NCBI GenBank assembly: GCA_021234155.1
Contig: JAJEKV010000079.1
Coordinates: 62,001-126,000, forward strand
DNA: 64,000 nucleotides
Source: Isoetes taiwanensis
Lineage: Eukaryota > Streptophyta > Lycopodiopsida > Isoetales > Isoetaceae
Direction of reading: 5' to 3'
This document shows positions 30,323 to 42,745 of this stretch, piece after piece. Below the pieces are notes generated by a model. That model saw only the letters and a list, made by a program, of their open reading frames with translations, was not told the DNA's origin and made no database searches. Position 1 is the first letter of the stretch. Each line of letters starts with the position of its first letter. A program made the translations under genes and the position numbers.

Positions 30323-33035
30323 TCAATCTTGAATCTGGCTCTCACATTCCCGTGAGAACACACTAACACCAACAGTCTTCATCCTCTTCTTGGTACCCTC
30401 CACAAAGGGAACTGGTCTAGCCAATGTTTTGCCATTGAAGTCCTCTACCACTTGTAGACTTGGGGTTGATCCCATGGTTAGTGTACTAGTCATTAACCTC
30501 TCCAACTTCAAACTAACTTCACGTAACAGGAAGTCAGCTTGCAATGCCAATTGAGGGGTAGTAGATATGGTAGAGGCAATATGGGAAATAGTGGCATGGA
30601 TGCTAGCTTGCAAGTTCGGAGTTGTTGTCTTGGGAAGGCTTTCCTCCTCACAAATATCATCAGCCCCCAATGTGTCACCTTCAATGTCATCCTCACCATT
30701 GAAGGTAGTAGTATCGATAGGATCATCATCATATGCCTCCCCAAAATACCTCAAGTTCTCTAAACCGCCACCTTGAGAGCCATGTAGAGTTCCACACACT
30801 CTTAAAATGTCCTCCTCCTTGTAATTGGCCATCATTTGGATCACTTTCACTTGGTGCTTGCACATGTTGCCTTTCATCCCCCATGGACAATCACAAGAAG
30901 ACCAATGCTCGTGGGCAACATCCACTAGGTAAGGCATAGCTTCTCTATCCTCGGCCCATGCATCCATATTTTGACTCCACACTTCTGCTCTACCAGCCTT
31001 GAAATCCAACCATCCATCCGACCTCGTGCCCTGAATGACTCTTGCACCTATGATTGCTTTTTTCAACAATGTGCCCCTGTTTCCTATTCACTTTGAACCC
31101 TTCATCTTTCTTGAACCTATCATATAACAAATGGGTCTCCAATCTACAAGTCAACATGTATATCAACCAATCAATTCTCCTTCCTCTTAAAGCATGCTTT
31201 GACAAACCTAGCCTTCTCTTCATCTGGTTATGATATGCCTCTATTGCAGCATTTGTCTCCTGGTTGGCATGAGGATACATCCTTGTGGCAATGATCCAAT
31301 GGGTGATATTATTGGTCCAAACCCTATTCATGTACTTGATCAACCTCTTCCACCCTTTGTACTTAACCTTGAATTCATCTAGAAGCCTTAATGCCTCTCT
31401 TCTACATTCTTCCATGTATTCCTTACCAAACCTTCCATCTCCATCAACATGTGTGCCATACATAATATGGCCTAGATCTTTGAACATCTCACCCCTGATC
31501 TTCTTGTTCTTCACTCGCTTAAGAAGGAATTTCATCCAGTTTCTTCGAACATGCCAAATGCACAATTGTATTCTAGCTTCCGGCCAAACCTCTTCCAATG
31601 AGTTGATTTCAGCCTTGGCATCATCAACAATGAAACAAGAGGGCTTCCAAGTCGGGTCTACATGGTGGATGTGCTCTTTCATAGCAAGAAGCCATGGTTT
31701 GATATCCTCCTCGGAGTGACTAGAAGAGAGAACCCAACAAATGGGTACACCATTGCCATGGCTATCATAAACAAGTAAGGTGTACAGGCTATAGCAATGG
31801 TCATTTGTTTTGAAGGTAGAGTCCATGGCCACAGCATTCTCTCTACCGTGCTCCAACAAAATTTTTCTTTGGAAAGGAGTCATGATACCCAAGACAAAAG
31901 GAACTCCCTCTTGATAGATAAAAACACTGTCCGCATGTAGCTCCACCCACATCCTTATACTTAGAGCAACATCTTCGTGGAGCATCCAAGTATCCTTGGC
32001 AACCTTTGCAGAGAGGTTGTGAAGGTCGCCCATGTCAAGAAATTGATCTCTAGTCTTCTCACAATTGGGATCCATTCTCTTCTTCAAGGCCCATTCCTCT
32101 TCATCTTTGTCGGTAGACCTCTTGCGGGGTATGATTCTTAAGTAGGAGGTTCCTAGCCCAAGCCCTCTTCTCCATAGACAACCAAGGGGCAACTTCATGC
32201 CTGGTCCTCACGCATTCAGGATCCTGTGTCCCATGGCAAATTTTCCCATGTACATCAATATGCTCCATCACATGGTACGTGATCTTAGTGCATAGGGGGT
32301 TCAGGTATAGTTGCTTCACAGTGAAATGACACCTGCACCCCCGCTTGATACTCATTCCCCTTTGTCTTTTCTTGTAGTCGGGATCATCTTTCTTGGCTTC
32401 AGCGACAAGGGCCTTCGTTGTCTTGCTTTTTACTTCCCGAGCTTGGTTGCGCAAATCTTTTGGCCCATAACTACACCAATATCTACAACAACAAGCCAAT
32501 GTTAGTGACAATAATTTCACACAATAACACACACTGGAAGTCCAGACAAACAAGGATTAACCACCTATGTCAACCTAAGGACCTATGTCTGGATTAACCA
32601 CCTGCACCAACGAAAATCACTCACTTGATAATCTTCAAATGGGCGTGCTCGTCGACCTTCTTCTTTGCATGATCTCTTCCCGAAAGTGGCACGCTTTGTA
32701 GAAAGTTGTATTACAACCGGAACATTACTGCTCCCCCCTTGATAAAATCGGGAACTCGCGCATTGGGGATATGGCAGCATTGAACAGCAACAGAACGCGG
32801 ATCTCCTGGATTGCTTACCACATTGTGGTGATCTTCAGTATCCCAGTCCAGGTCTTTCCTTGAAAAGGAGCCGGTGGGAGGTTCTTGGATGCGGATTAGG
32901 TGCAACCTCACGGCAAAACAAAGCCGAATCGAGTGGGGATGCTAGTTAATTGCTTTTAATCTTTCAAAACTATACAAAAACGGAGTTATAACCACACCTG
33001 CAATACATCCGGATCCACGAGGAGTCCGCCTCCAT
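30323..33035 (-). pseudogene. MULE transposase (MURA-type) with SWIM zinc finger, frames broken
   Basis: The start is taken at 33035 (MEADSSWIRMYCR), just inside the right TIR. A canonical intron is seen at 32624-32483 (GTGAGT...TTGTAG; joins HLKII-K-YWCSYG). The N-terminal region has GCRCHFTVKQLYL and HIDVHGKICHG. The catalytic domain shows AVAMDSTFKTND (first Asp), CFIVDDAKAEIN (second Asp), IQLCIWHVRRNW and ETNAAIEAYHNQMK (Glu). The SWIM finger reads WSSCDCPWGMKGNMCKHQVK. The C-terminal tail (~150 aa) is acidic and Thr/Ser-rich. Breaks: an in-frame TAA near 32709 and frameshifts near 32115 and 31070. Each is a single small lesion, so either this copy died recently or the consensus has errors. 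Confidence 0.9.
32483..32624 (-). other. Transposase intron containing minisatellite monomers
   Basis: 142 nt, donor GTGAGTGA and acceptor TTGTTGTTGTAG on the minus strand. The middle holds two or so degenerate copies of the 26-bp unit (ggacctatgtctggattaac on the plus strand). Confidence 0.7.
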
Positions 33036-33204
33036 CGCCGGACTTTGAGGATGAATGGTCTTGTCCTCGCGCCTTTGGCGCTGTTCAAACAGTATCATCA
33101 CCGGTAACACCCATAAGGGAAATTCAATTTCCTCTTCAAAATTGACCCAATCCGGCGTGAAAGGTATATGTAACTTGAATTCTATTTTTGTATTTAATGA
33201 TCTG

Positions 33205-33488
33205 ATTCGAGTGGTGTGAGGCAAGTACCTGATGTACCTTTGTGGCAGGATTGTACCATTGTGGCAGGAATGGGAGAATGTGGATTTAATGAGAGATTAG
33301 CATGGATGGGTGATGATCCATGCGGGTATGCCATGCATCTTGGCGACGTTGAATGAGGGCATGGGTTGAGGATCCCGGCATGCCATGGGGATCCGGATGG
33401 GATGGGGGTGGCTGATTCCGGAAGTCCGGAAAAACCACCGCAGATTTGTCCGGATAAACCACATCCCGGATGACATATACGGACTTCC
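33205..33488 (-). repeat. Right terminal inverted repeat of the MULE
   Basis: Reverse complement of the left TIR, from ggaagtccg at 33488 inward to the gtacatcaggtacttgcctcacaccactcga segment (described here by its ends gtacatcagg and cactcga). Confidence 0.93.
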
Positions 33489-33497
33489 TAACACGGA
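33489..33497. repeat. 9-bp target-site duplication, right copy (TAACACGGA)
   Basis: Identical to 23563-23571. Confidence 0.95.
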
Positions 33498-33544
33498 GGA
33501 GAAAACTCCAAACAAAAAGGGTATGCCATTTGATCATTGAGATC
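33498..33544 (-). pseudogene. Upstream half of the host exon split by the MULE
   Basis: On the minus strand it follows a pyrimidine-rich acceptor, TTTCCGTTTGTTGCAG. It begins GATCTCAATGATC, and the frame open across the restored site reads ISMIKWHTLFVWSFLLRV. Another frame, DLNDQMAYPFCLEFSPPC, is open only to the insertion point. The protein is not identified. Confidence 0.4.
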
Positions 33545-33582
33545 CTGCAACAAACGGAAAGCATCAGAAGAAACCAATTCAG

Positions 33583-33705
33583 AAAATATGGAAGGGCAAG
33601 CATGCTATCTAGCCGTTGGACGACTCAATTATCTAGCCATTGGACTGAATTATCTAGTCGCTGAAAATATGGAAGGGCAAGCATGCTATCTAGCCGTTGG
33701 GCTAT
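33583..33705 (+). repeat. ~83-bp tandem duplication
   Basis: aaaatatggaagggcaagca followed by tgctatctagccgttgg occurs near 33583 and again near 33666. It lies inside a 149-codon frame (33537-33986) with no recognisable domain. Confidence 0.75.
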
Positions 33706-34087
33706 CAAGTATACCGATAGATAATTATCGGCTATTTGGAAGCATAATTGAACCGGCCATCTCTGCTCACACAAAGAACTTGATCTCGTGCTTCAAAACT
33801 GGCATTTCAAAGAGACAAGCCAAAACTTATCTCATCTTTATCTCATCCTTCAAATCCGACACTGGACAACAGAGACTATCGGTAAATCTAACCTTATTGG
33901 AGAAGATGAGGTGGCCTACCTACCATGCAGAACTGGATGACCTCCCCTCTTCAGCCGATAAGCTCCAAGCAAGTTTCAGCGGATAAGCTCCAGCCAAGCC
34001 AAAAGAAAAATAAATTCGCAAAGTAGTTTAATTTTTGGTTGCTCGACTTTTTTTTCCGGCGTCTGAAATCCTCAAAATCTTAGAAAA

Positions 34088-34312
34088 TCGGTTTAAAAAA
34101 AAATCCAAAAATATTTTCCTCCCTGTCGGAAACTTCCAAATTAACAAGATTGATTTTTCCATTTTTTATAAAGACAACATCCTCAAAAGTTCATAGACAA
34201 TCGGTTTAAAAAAAAATCCAAAAATATTTTCCTCCCTGTCGGAAACTTCCAAATTAACAAGATTGTTTTTTCCATTTTTTATAAAGACAACATCCTCAAA
34301 AGTTCATAGACA
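34088..34312. repeat. 112-bp tandem duplication
   Basis: Two almost identical copies beginning tcggtttaaaaaaaaatcc at 34088 and 34200. Confidence 0.92.
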
Positions 34313-34499
34313 TGCATGCACAACTTGAGTTCAAACAACTTTCAATTCTTCTGGATTTGTGAAGTTCACATCGTTAATTTTGGTGACGTCTCATGGTCCT
34401 TTTTTCGAACATTTAGATGTCAGCATAAAATTTATGGGCGCCCTAAGCATAAGCTTTGATTTGAACTTAGTAATTATGCCATAAATAAGGGGCAACTTG

Positions 34500-34775
34500 A
34501 TTTATGTTTTCTATTGCCTCCGTTTTGGTTTTGGTTTTGGTTTGGTTTCACCCTTTCATTTTCTTAGCTATATTGTTATTTCATATGGGGCATAGCCCCC
34601 GAGTTCTGCTTGGGCTTATGCCCGCTTGTTTTGTTCTTGGTATTTGAGACTTGTTAGGGGGAACAATCCCCGAGTTCTGTTAGGGCCCATGCCCTCTCTT
34701 TCTGTTATAGTCCCATAACCCGATTGGGTTCTCGTGGACGTTAAAAATTCTTATCTTATCTTATCTTATTTATCA
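34500..34775 (+). mobile_element. Possible 3' end of a non-LTR element
   Basis: GC-rich self-complementary motifs (gggcatagccc, gggcttatgccc, gggcccatgccc) followed by a short tandem tail, (ttatc)n at 34753-34775. Structured 3' UTRs with simple-repeat tails are typical of some LINEs and SINEs. No coding part is attached. Confidence 0.35.
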
Positions 34776-36666
34776 TAAAGACAATGTGTCCTCATAAGTT
34801 TATAAGAAAGACACCGTCCTCTTAAGTTTATTAGACATGTATGCACAATTAAGTCCAAACGTGTATGTGGACATAATGTTCATTTCTTGTAGATTGGCCA
34901 TAAAAGTCTAGGGTATGAAGGGAGGTACAAAACGTAACATTGTAAAGGATTATTGTAGATAAAGATCATTACTTAACTTGCAATAAAACAATAACTATGA
35001 AGTGGCATTTTATTATGGGGTCCCAATGTATTTTCATATAGTCGTAATAATGTGCAATCATCAACGTAATGGAGGACATCTATTTCTTCGCATGGACATT
35101 CACACAATATTAAAAATCCATGCCTTCATCTACCTTAAAACAAATTGAGAAATTGGGATGCCTATTTGAGAAACTTTATCACCATAGACATTCAAGAATC
35201 CCTATCTTCGTCTGGTATATTTGGCAAATATGCAATGAGTAAAAATGTTCTTCTTATCTCGTAAATAAAGCTCCATTTATCTTGAAAATGAAATGTTAGA
35301 TTACCAAACAATTATATGGCACGCAATCAGATCATGAATGGGGCAAACAAAAAATATATTAGTACAAAGAAACCTAGGATTCTATATACAACAATAGAAT
35401 AAAACAGTGGAACATATGGTTGGAGCAGGTCAATGGTTCCAAATTCAAGAATAGAACCACAAATAATTGAACAGATTCGTTGGGAGTAGAATCTTGCCGA
35501 CAAATTGAAGAAAAACCCTGTTGTATAATAGTTAGCTCGCAAAATGATTTATGTCTTTGACTTGCTGGCTTCTGCTTGCATTTCTGTAAGAATTGCTCCA
35601 TTGATATGCAAGTAGGTTGATAACTTCATGCCTAGCAAAAACCAGAAGCGCAGAACTTGGGTAAATGACATCCAAAAGGGTGGATGCTTTCTGCAATGAT
35701 GTATAGGTTGCCGCAAAAAAGAAAAAATGGATCCATCTCAAAGTATTATCATTTGGCTTAAGCTTAGCAAATGTAACCATTTTGCTCTAAAATATGGACG
35801 CATGGCAATAGAAACCTCTGACTGCAATCAATTTGTGTACCACATGCCACATCACTTATCCTCCATAAAAAAGATTTCAACGCACCATTGGTTCTATTTA
35901 CATGAGGTTACATTAGAGGAAATTTGAGATCTCATTTTATCCCCATAAGAATCCTCCAATGGAATGGCTACCCTCTATTAACTGCAATTAATGCAGCACC
36001 AACAACTTCATTGCTGTTGTTTTTCCCCCATAACTTTTGATCCACTTGTCAAAATGTTGCGGCGTTTGTTGCATTAGATGCGGAATGAAAAGATCTTTCT
36101 AATGATATATGGTTATGATGTATTTCAATATGGTCATATGCATTAACCTTAAAAAAATATGATTTTTTGCTTATTTCTTATATATTTATATCGTAAAAGA
36201 TGTATGAATGGGTTATCATTAGATAGATCTTGTGAAGATGAACCCATTGCTACAAAAAGTTTTTGAATCGGAGTTCTGGATCAAAAGTTATAATGAAGAA
36301 ATGATACTACGAAGTTAGTTGCAGCTGCATTAATTACAGGCTGGAGCTCTTTTCTTATTGGACAGTTTAAAAAACTGACATGGCATTTTAAGCATCCCTT
36401 AATGGGACAAAATATGATCTCATTTTTCCTCTAATGGATTTTAACACCTCCATTTCAAGGAGGAGTTTGTACAATGAGGAAATATGATCCAATTAAGCAT
36501 TTGGACAGGCATAAGAAGGCGTAAATCTGCCATCTTTCATGTTGCCCCTAAGCACATTAGGCCTGGTTCACACTGCAATTCAAAATATCACCCAAAATGC
36601 CAAAGGCACATTTCCTCATTGTATCTGTCCTATCCTTTATGTTGACGATCTACATAAGGGTTTTAA
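34776..36666. other. No gene recognised
   Basis: AT-rich DNA with only short frames and no conserved motif on either strand. Confidence 0.5.
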
Positions 36667-37690
36667 TCACCACATATCTCCACAGGAACAGAGGCCTTCT
36701 TTAAAATGGTGGACCCAATTGCTTTCTTGAAGAATAATCTTCCTTCTTTCAATCCTGGATATTACCTTCATTACATCATGACAATCGGTGCACATCCTTA
36801 AGTTTTAGTCACCTGTAATGTTTGCCCTTGTGGCGGATGGAGAAGTCCAAATGCTCTGACCAATTTCTCGGCATGGCCACACAAAGATGCCTCTTTTCCA
36901 TATCGAGGTAGGCCAAACAAAAAGGTCCACATTTGGCACATGCTCATCCCGTTTTATATACGTGAATTCAAGTTTTCCAACATTGCTAAGACTTCATTGC
37001 TTTTGTTGCTACCCACCACAAATTAGTGCACCTTCTCATTGATCTCTATAAATGCCTTTGCGTGCTTTTTCTCCACCCCGATATTTTCTCTCGGCTCTCT
37101 TATTCTCGACCGCATCAATGTACATTCCAAAGACTGCATAGATGCTTTTCGAGAAGCACATATGGGGAAGCACTTTCTTTGTCTATCCGGACTAATCGCT
37201 GAAAACACCGAGTCCTAATTTCGCTTCCCCATAAACTTTGCAAGAACTAAGCAAAGCCATCCACGATTCTATAGATGTGTAGGATGGCAAGGTCTCTAGT
37301 AAATGTCTTGCCTCAAACAGGTGTCCCGATCGTGCAAAAAGATCAATCATGCAACCGTAATGATCGGCTGTTGGAATAATGCCGTATTTTTTCTTGCATA
37401 TTTTAAAATACACTTGACCTGTGGTCACTAAGTCGGGCACGACCGCATGCGGTGAGAACACATATGAAAGTAATACTATCTCGGGTTGCATGTTACATTT
37501 GCATCATGGCATCAAAACATTGTATAGCCATGCTACACTTGTGGTTAATCTTGTATCCTCTTATCATTGCATTCCAAGTCAAAGATTCTGAATTGGCAGC
37601 CTTTCAAAGACTCTTTGTGCATCCGCAACCGAGCCACATTTAGCATACATATCAACCGAGCACTCCCAACAAAGACATCTAGCTCAACAC
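36667..37690 (-). pseudogene. PPR-DYW protein pseudogene, C-terminal part
   Basis: Organelle RNA-editing factor type. PPR repeats are visible in pieces: DVFVGSA, then VDMYAKCGSVADAQRVFERL (about 37650-37590), NAMIRGY, DSITFICVLTACG and ADHYGCMIDLFARSGHL. The E region follows (ESWMALLSSCKVYGEAKLG). The DYW deaminase-like domain shows CGHAEKLVRAFGLLHPPQG (the HxE motif), LRMCTDCHDVMKVISRIE (CxxCH) and ends KEGLCSCGDMW before TGA at 36669-36667. The terminal tripeptide is DMW rather than DYW. Stops and frameshifts break it in at least five places. Confidence 0.85.
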
Positions 37691-37699
37691 TCTTTTTTC

Positions 37700-39149
37700 G
37701 TGGCATCTCTCGTGTATCTTTCGTCCCTTTTCTATTGCTCCTATGCTAGCACAAGCGTTATGTAAACGTAATAAATGTTATCTCGTGATTTGTTATTCTT
37801 GCAAAGTTCAGATTTGTTCTTGCAGAGGTACAACACAATGAACTCAATTTTTGAAGGATAATAAGGTTTCTTGCGGTTTACACCTAATCTCTACTTGCTA
37901 CTGATTAGTCTTTGAACAATCATGAAAGGTCGTTCTTTGGACCTAACTAAGTTAGTGCAAATGCCATGCGAAAATGGACCTAACTCAGTAAATGTCAAAC
38001 CTCCTTTGCTGCATCAAACTCAATCCCTGCACACCAGTTTCATATTGAGTCATATATGTAGGCCCATAAAAAAATTATGAAAAATGATCATGAACCTACC
38101 AAAGGAAGCGTGTATCTCGGGGCCAAATGCAAGGCACGTGCTCCCAAATATCCGGTGCTTCGGGAGCAAGAATCGTGCTTTACGTAGGTGGCTAATCTGC
38201 CCCCTGATATACCATTAATGGTGTTGCTTGATTGCCCAAATGCTGGAACAAATTAGATGACAAATTCTTCAATGTAGAGTCTTTGATAGTTTATCCTTAG
38301 GCCATTTTACAAGAAGATTCCCTAGATATCATGAATAGATCAGGCAACATCCTCTTCGCATTAAGTGACCGGCATTTTGAAGCACTAAAAAAAGAATGTG
38401 CCACTTCAATGTCCTCTATTTTAACTCATTATTTTGGTTTTGCCTCCATTCTAAAGCTTAATATGAAGGTGCAAACCTGTTCCCAATTGATGCAAAACAT
38501 TAGAGTGATAAGCAATCGCTTGTGTTCGAGAATCAAACACGTAAACAACCTGCTAGAATCAAATGATAAGTTAATAATGACACACCTAGAACATGGACCG
38601 GGGACTCCCATGCCATAGCTGCCCGATATAGGACTTCGGAAGTTCGAAAGGGACTCTAGCACAAATATAACAACCTGCTTTGTTGTTGCAATATTGGAAC
38701 TTCGCATTTGGTAATATTGCATGGAGGAGTCCTACATGAGTTCACATCTACAAATCTGTTGGAAGTTAAAGAGCAAGACTCGAACTTCTCACTCACGGTT
38801 TTCTAAATTTTGAAGCAAGTCTCAAACTTTTCACTACTCATCCTCTCATATATTATTATTAAAAAAGCGAGATTTGCGTGTCCTTGCTCATGCCCAATCT
38901 TTACCTTTGCATAATAACGTCAAGATATTAAGCTTGCTTGCTAGGGCCTCGATCCTAAATACCTATCTTTGCCTCTATAGTCATTCTTTGGCATCTTCAC
39001 GTAAGCTTGTTCCGAGGCATGCTCTTCGTATGATGCATGAAGACCAACATCTTCTCCTTCCATAAATGAGCTTTTATGGAAATTCGCTCATCTAGCGGTG
39101 TGAATACCCGCCATAGTCCCCTACATTTAGCCAATTGCGACCGTCAACA
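37700..39149. other. No gene recognised
   Basis: Short frames on both strands without conserved domains. Decayed host or transposon DNA. Confidence 0.45.
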
Positions 39150-40395
39150 TGCGTAAGAGAAGGATGCAAAGACCCAACCGCCTCTGAAAAGGGTTAACTC
39201 TAAACCGTAAAAGCCAAAGAATGTCCGTGGAAAATCAGGATTAAGAGATCATATAGTCTACTAATAAAAAAAAACAGAGGAAAACAGAGCCCTTATTCCA
39301 ACGGGATGTATGCACAGAACGAAATTTTAAAGAAATGTGCATTTTTCCGGATGGAAAGTATGCTTATCTTACCCGTATTCGTGAATTTTTTTATTTCCAT
39401 TTGCAATTCCAATGTCAAGAACTCAGATTTTGCATTTAATCCTTAGCGTTTTTGTGCTTTCAAAGATGAAGAACTCCATTCTCAATAATGAATCCGAAAC
39501 GTGAACAAATTCTAGAGCATTTTATGAAATCTCAAAGGATTTAGAATGGCACATTCTGATAAGAAAAAACAATGGAAAACTTCTCTTTTAATTTATTAAC
39601 CTAATGGTCATGAATGTTTGTGCTTGAAGAGGTCACAGGCAACAAGCCTATTCTTAAACAGGGGGCGCCCTTTCGAAAGAACTAACCGCCAAATCAAACG
39701 GTTAAAAATAGACAATCCTAAGCTATGATCTTCTGTTTTCTCTGTATTTAATACTAATTTATTTAATTTCACAGCAATAGTCAAACTAAGGGATTATGCT
39801 AACCTGGTGGCACTTAGAGAAAACCCACCCGATATCTTATGACACTGCATCCAGCAGAGAAAGCATAGGAAGCTTATAATGCGATCCCAGCAATGCAATC
39901 ACTAAAGGATGCGGAGACCCAACCGCTCTAGAAAAGGGTTAACTGTAAACTGTAGGGCCAAAGAATGTCTATGAAAAATCAGGATTAAGAGATCATACAA
40001 CATACTAATCTAAAAAACAGAGGAAAACAGAGCCCTTATTCCGGCAGACTCTATGCATTAAAGAAATGTGCATTTTTTTAGATGGAAAGTATGCCTACCT
40101 TACACAGATTTCGAAATTTGTTAATTCCATTTGCAATTACAAAGTCACGAACTCTATGTTGCATCTAATCCTTAGCTTGTGCTCTTAGCAGCATCAAGAA
40201 CTCCCTTCTCAATAATGAATCCGAAACGTGAACAAATTCTGAGCATTTTATGAAATCTCAAGGGGTTTAGAATGGCACAGTCTAATGGTCGTGAATGTCT
40301 GTGCTTGAAGAGGTCGCAGACAACAAGCTTATTCTTAAACAGAGGGCGCCCCTTCCGAAAGAACTAACCGACAAATCAAACGGTTAAAAATAAAA
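39150..40395. repeat. Tandem segmental duplication, offset ~744 bp
   Basis: Copy 1 (about 39150-39712) and copy 2 (about 39906-40390) share long blocks: atcaggattaagagatcata at ~39233 and ~39977, ccgaaacgtgaacaaattct, and gaaagaactaaccg. They differ by small indels. No coding potential seen. Confidence 0.85.
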
Positions 40396-42559
40396 ATAAA
40401 AAATCAACGCGCAAGGTATCCTAAAACTCTATTATTATTATTATATTATCTTCCTATATATTCTTCCTATATATAAGATTACTAGCTGCCTTTGTGGAAT
40501 TATTTTTCCGGCAAAAAATAGGCCAAACTTAGAATTACAAGAAATTTATCGCGGCGGCTTCTAAAACCCGCTGCAAACGAAGTTTTGTGCTAAGTCGAAC
40601 AGAGAGGGGAAAGAACATGCAGGAGTTGAACCTTGGGATTCGTCTGCACATCTTTAGCCAAAAAGGTTTGATACTAAGTTTGCAAATAGAGAAGTCTTTG
40701 ATAATGGCATGGACTTCAATGTTGCATCCGCTTAAATATGCCCAGTGGGTACATAACAAAAGAAATCGACCTGTGTCGTTCTAAAATATGAACAGAGGAT
40801 CTCAAGTTTGAGCAAAAATTTTTACACTATGCTCTGTTGCTTCTGGTGCAATTTTGTCCATTATTATTGATCAAATATTTTGAAATTGAATTACTGAAAA
40901 AATCTTAAAAAGCATAAGGAATAGATCCTAGGAGGGTAACAATACTGCAAATTTAGGTTTACATTGCATATTTAAGGTCGTGGAAATCATGGCCACTAAT
41001 GCCATACTCATGCCTAATGATGTTCATGCTCTAATACAAATATGACATAGGCATGTCTCAACCGTCAGAAAAGAAGTTGAATGAACAGATGCCAGTTGCC
41101 TCTGCAAATGGAACATACACAATAGAGCTTCAAAATAGAGTTCTTTCTTTGCCATGGATACACTAATTATGACGTCTAGCATTCATATTGAAAGCTTGCA
41201 TATCTCTATTGCAAGCTTGCATATCTAAGTTCATTGCATTGAAATGATTTTTAAGACACAAAGATCAGATGCACTTATTTGTAAGGCACAACAATGCAAT
41301 ATGCATATATGTCTCAAGTAAAATGTAAAAGTGAGCATCTAATCCCACAATAAGAGCTGTGGTTGTAGAATTAGCTCTTCTTCCCTTTGCTGACATTGAC
41401 CGAATACAAACAGAGAAGGAGCATAGGAGATGGCATATCTTTGTACTAAGAACTCTTCTGTATCAGAGTCCCAAAAGGAGGCAAAGGAGAATGTTGATAG
41501 TTGTCCTATAAGGGAAAAAAAAAAGACAATAATGAAGATGCAGGAAGGAGAAGCAACAAAGCATGGATACCTACCTCATTTGGAATAATGACAATATTCC
41601 TAATCTCCAAGCGTTCAAGTGAAGGTTTCCAGGGGCGTATGGTCAGTAGCTGGTCAGGGAATACCCAAGATCTGATCTCTAATTCCCCCCACAGCAGAAG
41701 AAAAGCATGCGATGCAGAAAAATATTACCTCAAGAAGCAAGCAGCCACTAATCCTTTTAGATTCCCTAGAACGCTCGCCAATCAATGGCATCGATGCGGT
41801 ATTTAGAGAAGATAAAAGTTTGCACCTAACAAGTTGCCATTTTAACATGGCAGACCTGACCTATGAAGAAGTCGACCAAGAATATAGGGATGCAAAACAC
41901 CAATCCTAAATCCAGAATACCGATAGTATGCAACTACATCATATACCTAGTTCCAAAACCAAAACCCCAAACATAGTAAGTTTTCCCTATACTCTCCTTA
42001 GGGACGTCTTAAGGAGATGGCGTATAGACATATGGATTCAGTCGTTGAAAAAATGATATATATTCGACATTGGTTGGTCATCAAGAGTATAAGAAACCTC
42101 GTACAGATGCCTGGCCATTAATGGAGAAAATGGAAAATTAAGAAATTAAAATTTGTAACCTTAGATACGTATCCTATGGACCGGCAATCGGAATTACACC
42201 TATGCAAGAGAGGCATCAATAGTCAGAACGAAATGAGAGACTTAAAATTTAAAATTGCATTGCAGTAGTGATCCTAACTGTTTGAAAATTTATCAGAGGA
42301 AATGGATTTCATGCGCACAGAATTAGAAGTAAATGTGAAATGGAGCTGTTAGTTTCCAGTAAAATTATTATGTAACGCCAAGTGCAGGATTGTCAATGAT
42401 GCACATTTTGTGTTTGAAAGGATAATGTGGCTGCATAACGAGATGAATGCAGGATGTTCTCGACATGCAAATTGCAAGGTAAATATGGAAGTCTTTATCA
42501 AATCGTTCTAGATACATTTACATTTAGTGCATATATGCTAAAGGTTGGTAGCATAAGGG
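40396..42559. other. No gene recognised
   Basis: AT-rich region with a ttattattattatattatc simple stretch near 40430. Frames at 41501-41806 and 40587-40784 show no recognisable motif. Confidence 0.45.
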
Positions 42560-42569
42560 ATTCATTTGA

Positions 42570-42745
42570 CAGGTTGCCATCACAGGATGTGGCTTCTTGA
42601 ATGGTGCTTGCAGCATGCATTCGAAATGAACATTCTGAACTGTGTCTTAAGCTTTCCAATGAAATGCAAAATAATGGCATTATTCCAGACAAACTTACAT
42701 TTGTTAGTGTTCTTAGTGCATCAGCATCGTGTATGGTTAGAAACA
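42570..42745 (+). pseudogene. PPR repeat fragment
   Basis: One frame reads RLPSQDVAS, a stop, then MVLAACIRNEHSELCLKLSN and IIPDKLTFVSVLSASASC, the hallmark of PLS-type PPR repeats (SWNVLI...EALKLF...PDKVTFVSVLSAC). Only one to two repeats remain. It faces opposite to the larger PPR pseudogene 5 kb away. Confidence 0.7.

Larger units (their letters stand above)
23572..33488 (-). mobile_element. 9,917-bp Mutator-like element with Ulp1 protease gene and inverted minisatellites
   Basis: Bounded by terminal inverted repeats starting GGAAGTCCGTATATGTCATC and by a perfect 9-bp target duplication. From left to right: TIR, minisatellite block, Ulp1-like gene (+), oppositely oriented minisatellite block, acidic protein gene (+), MURA-type transposase (-), TIR. 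MULEs carrying a Ulp1-like gene are known in flowering plants (Kaonashi/KI type). The acidic ORF and the paired palindrome arrays are not parts of that type as I know it. The perfect TSD suggests a fairly recent insertion, although the transposase shows frame breaks in this sequence. Strand is given by the transposase. Confidence 0.95.
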
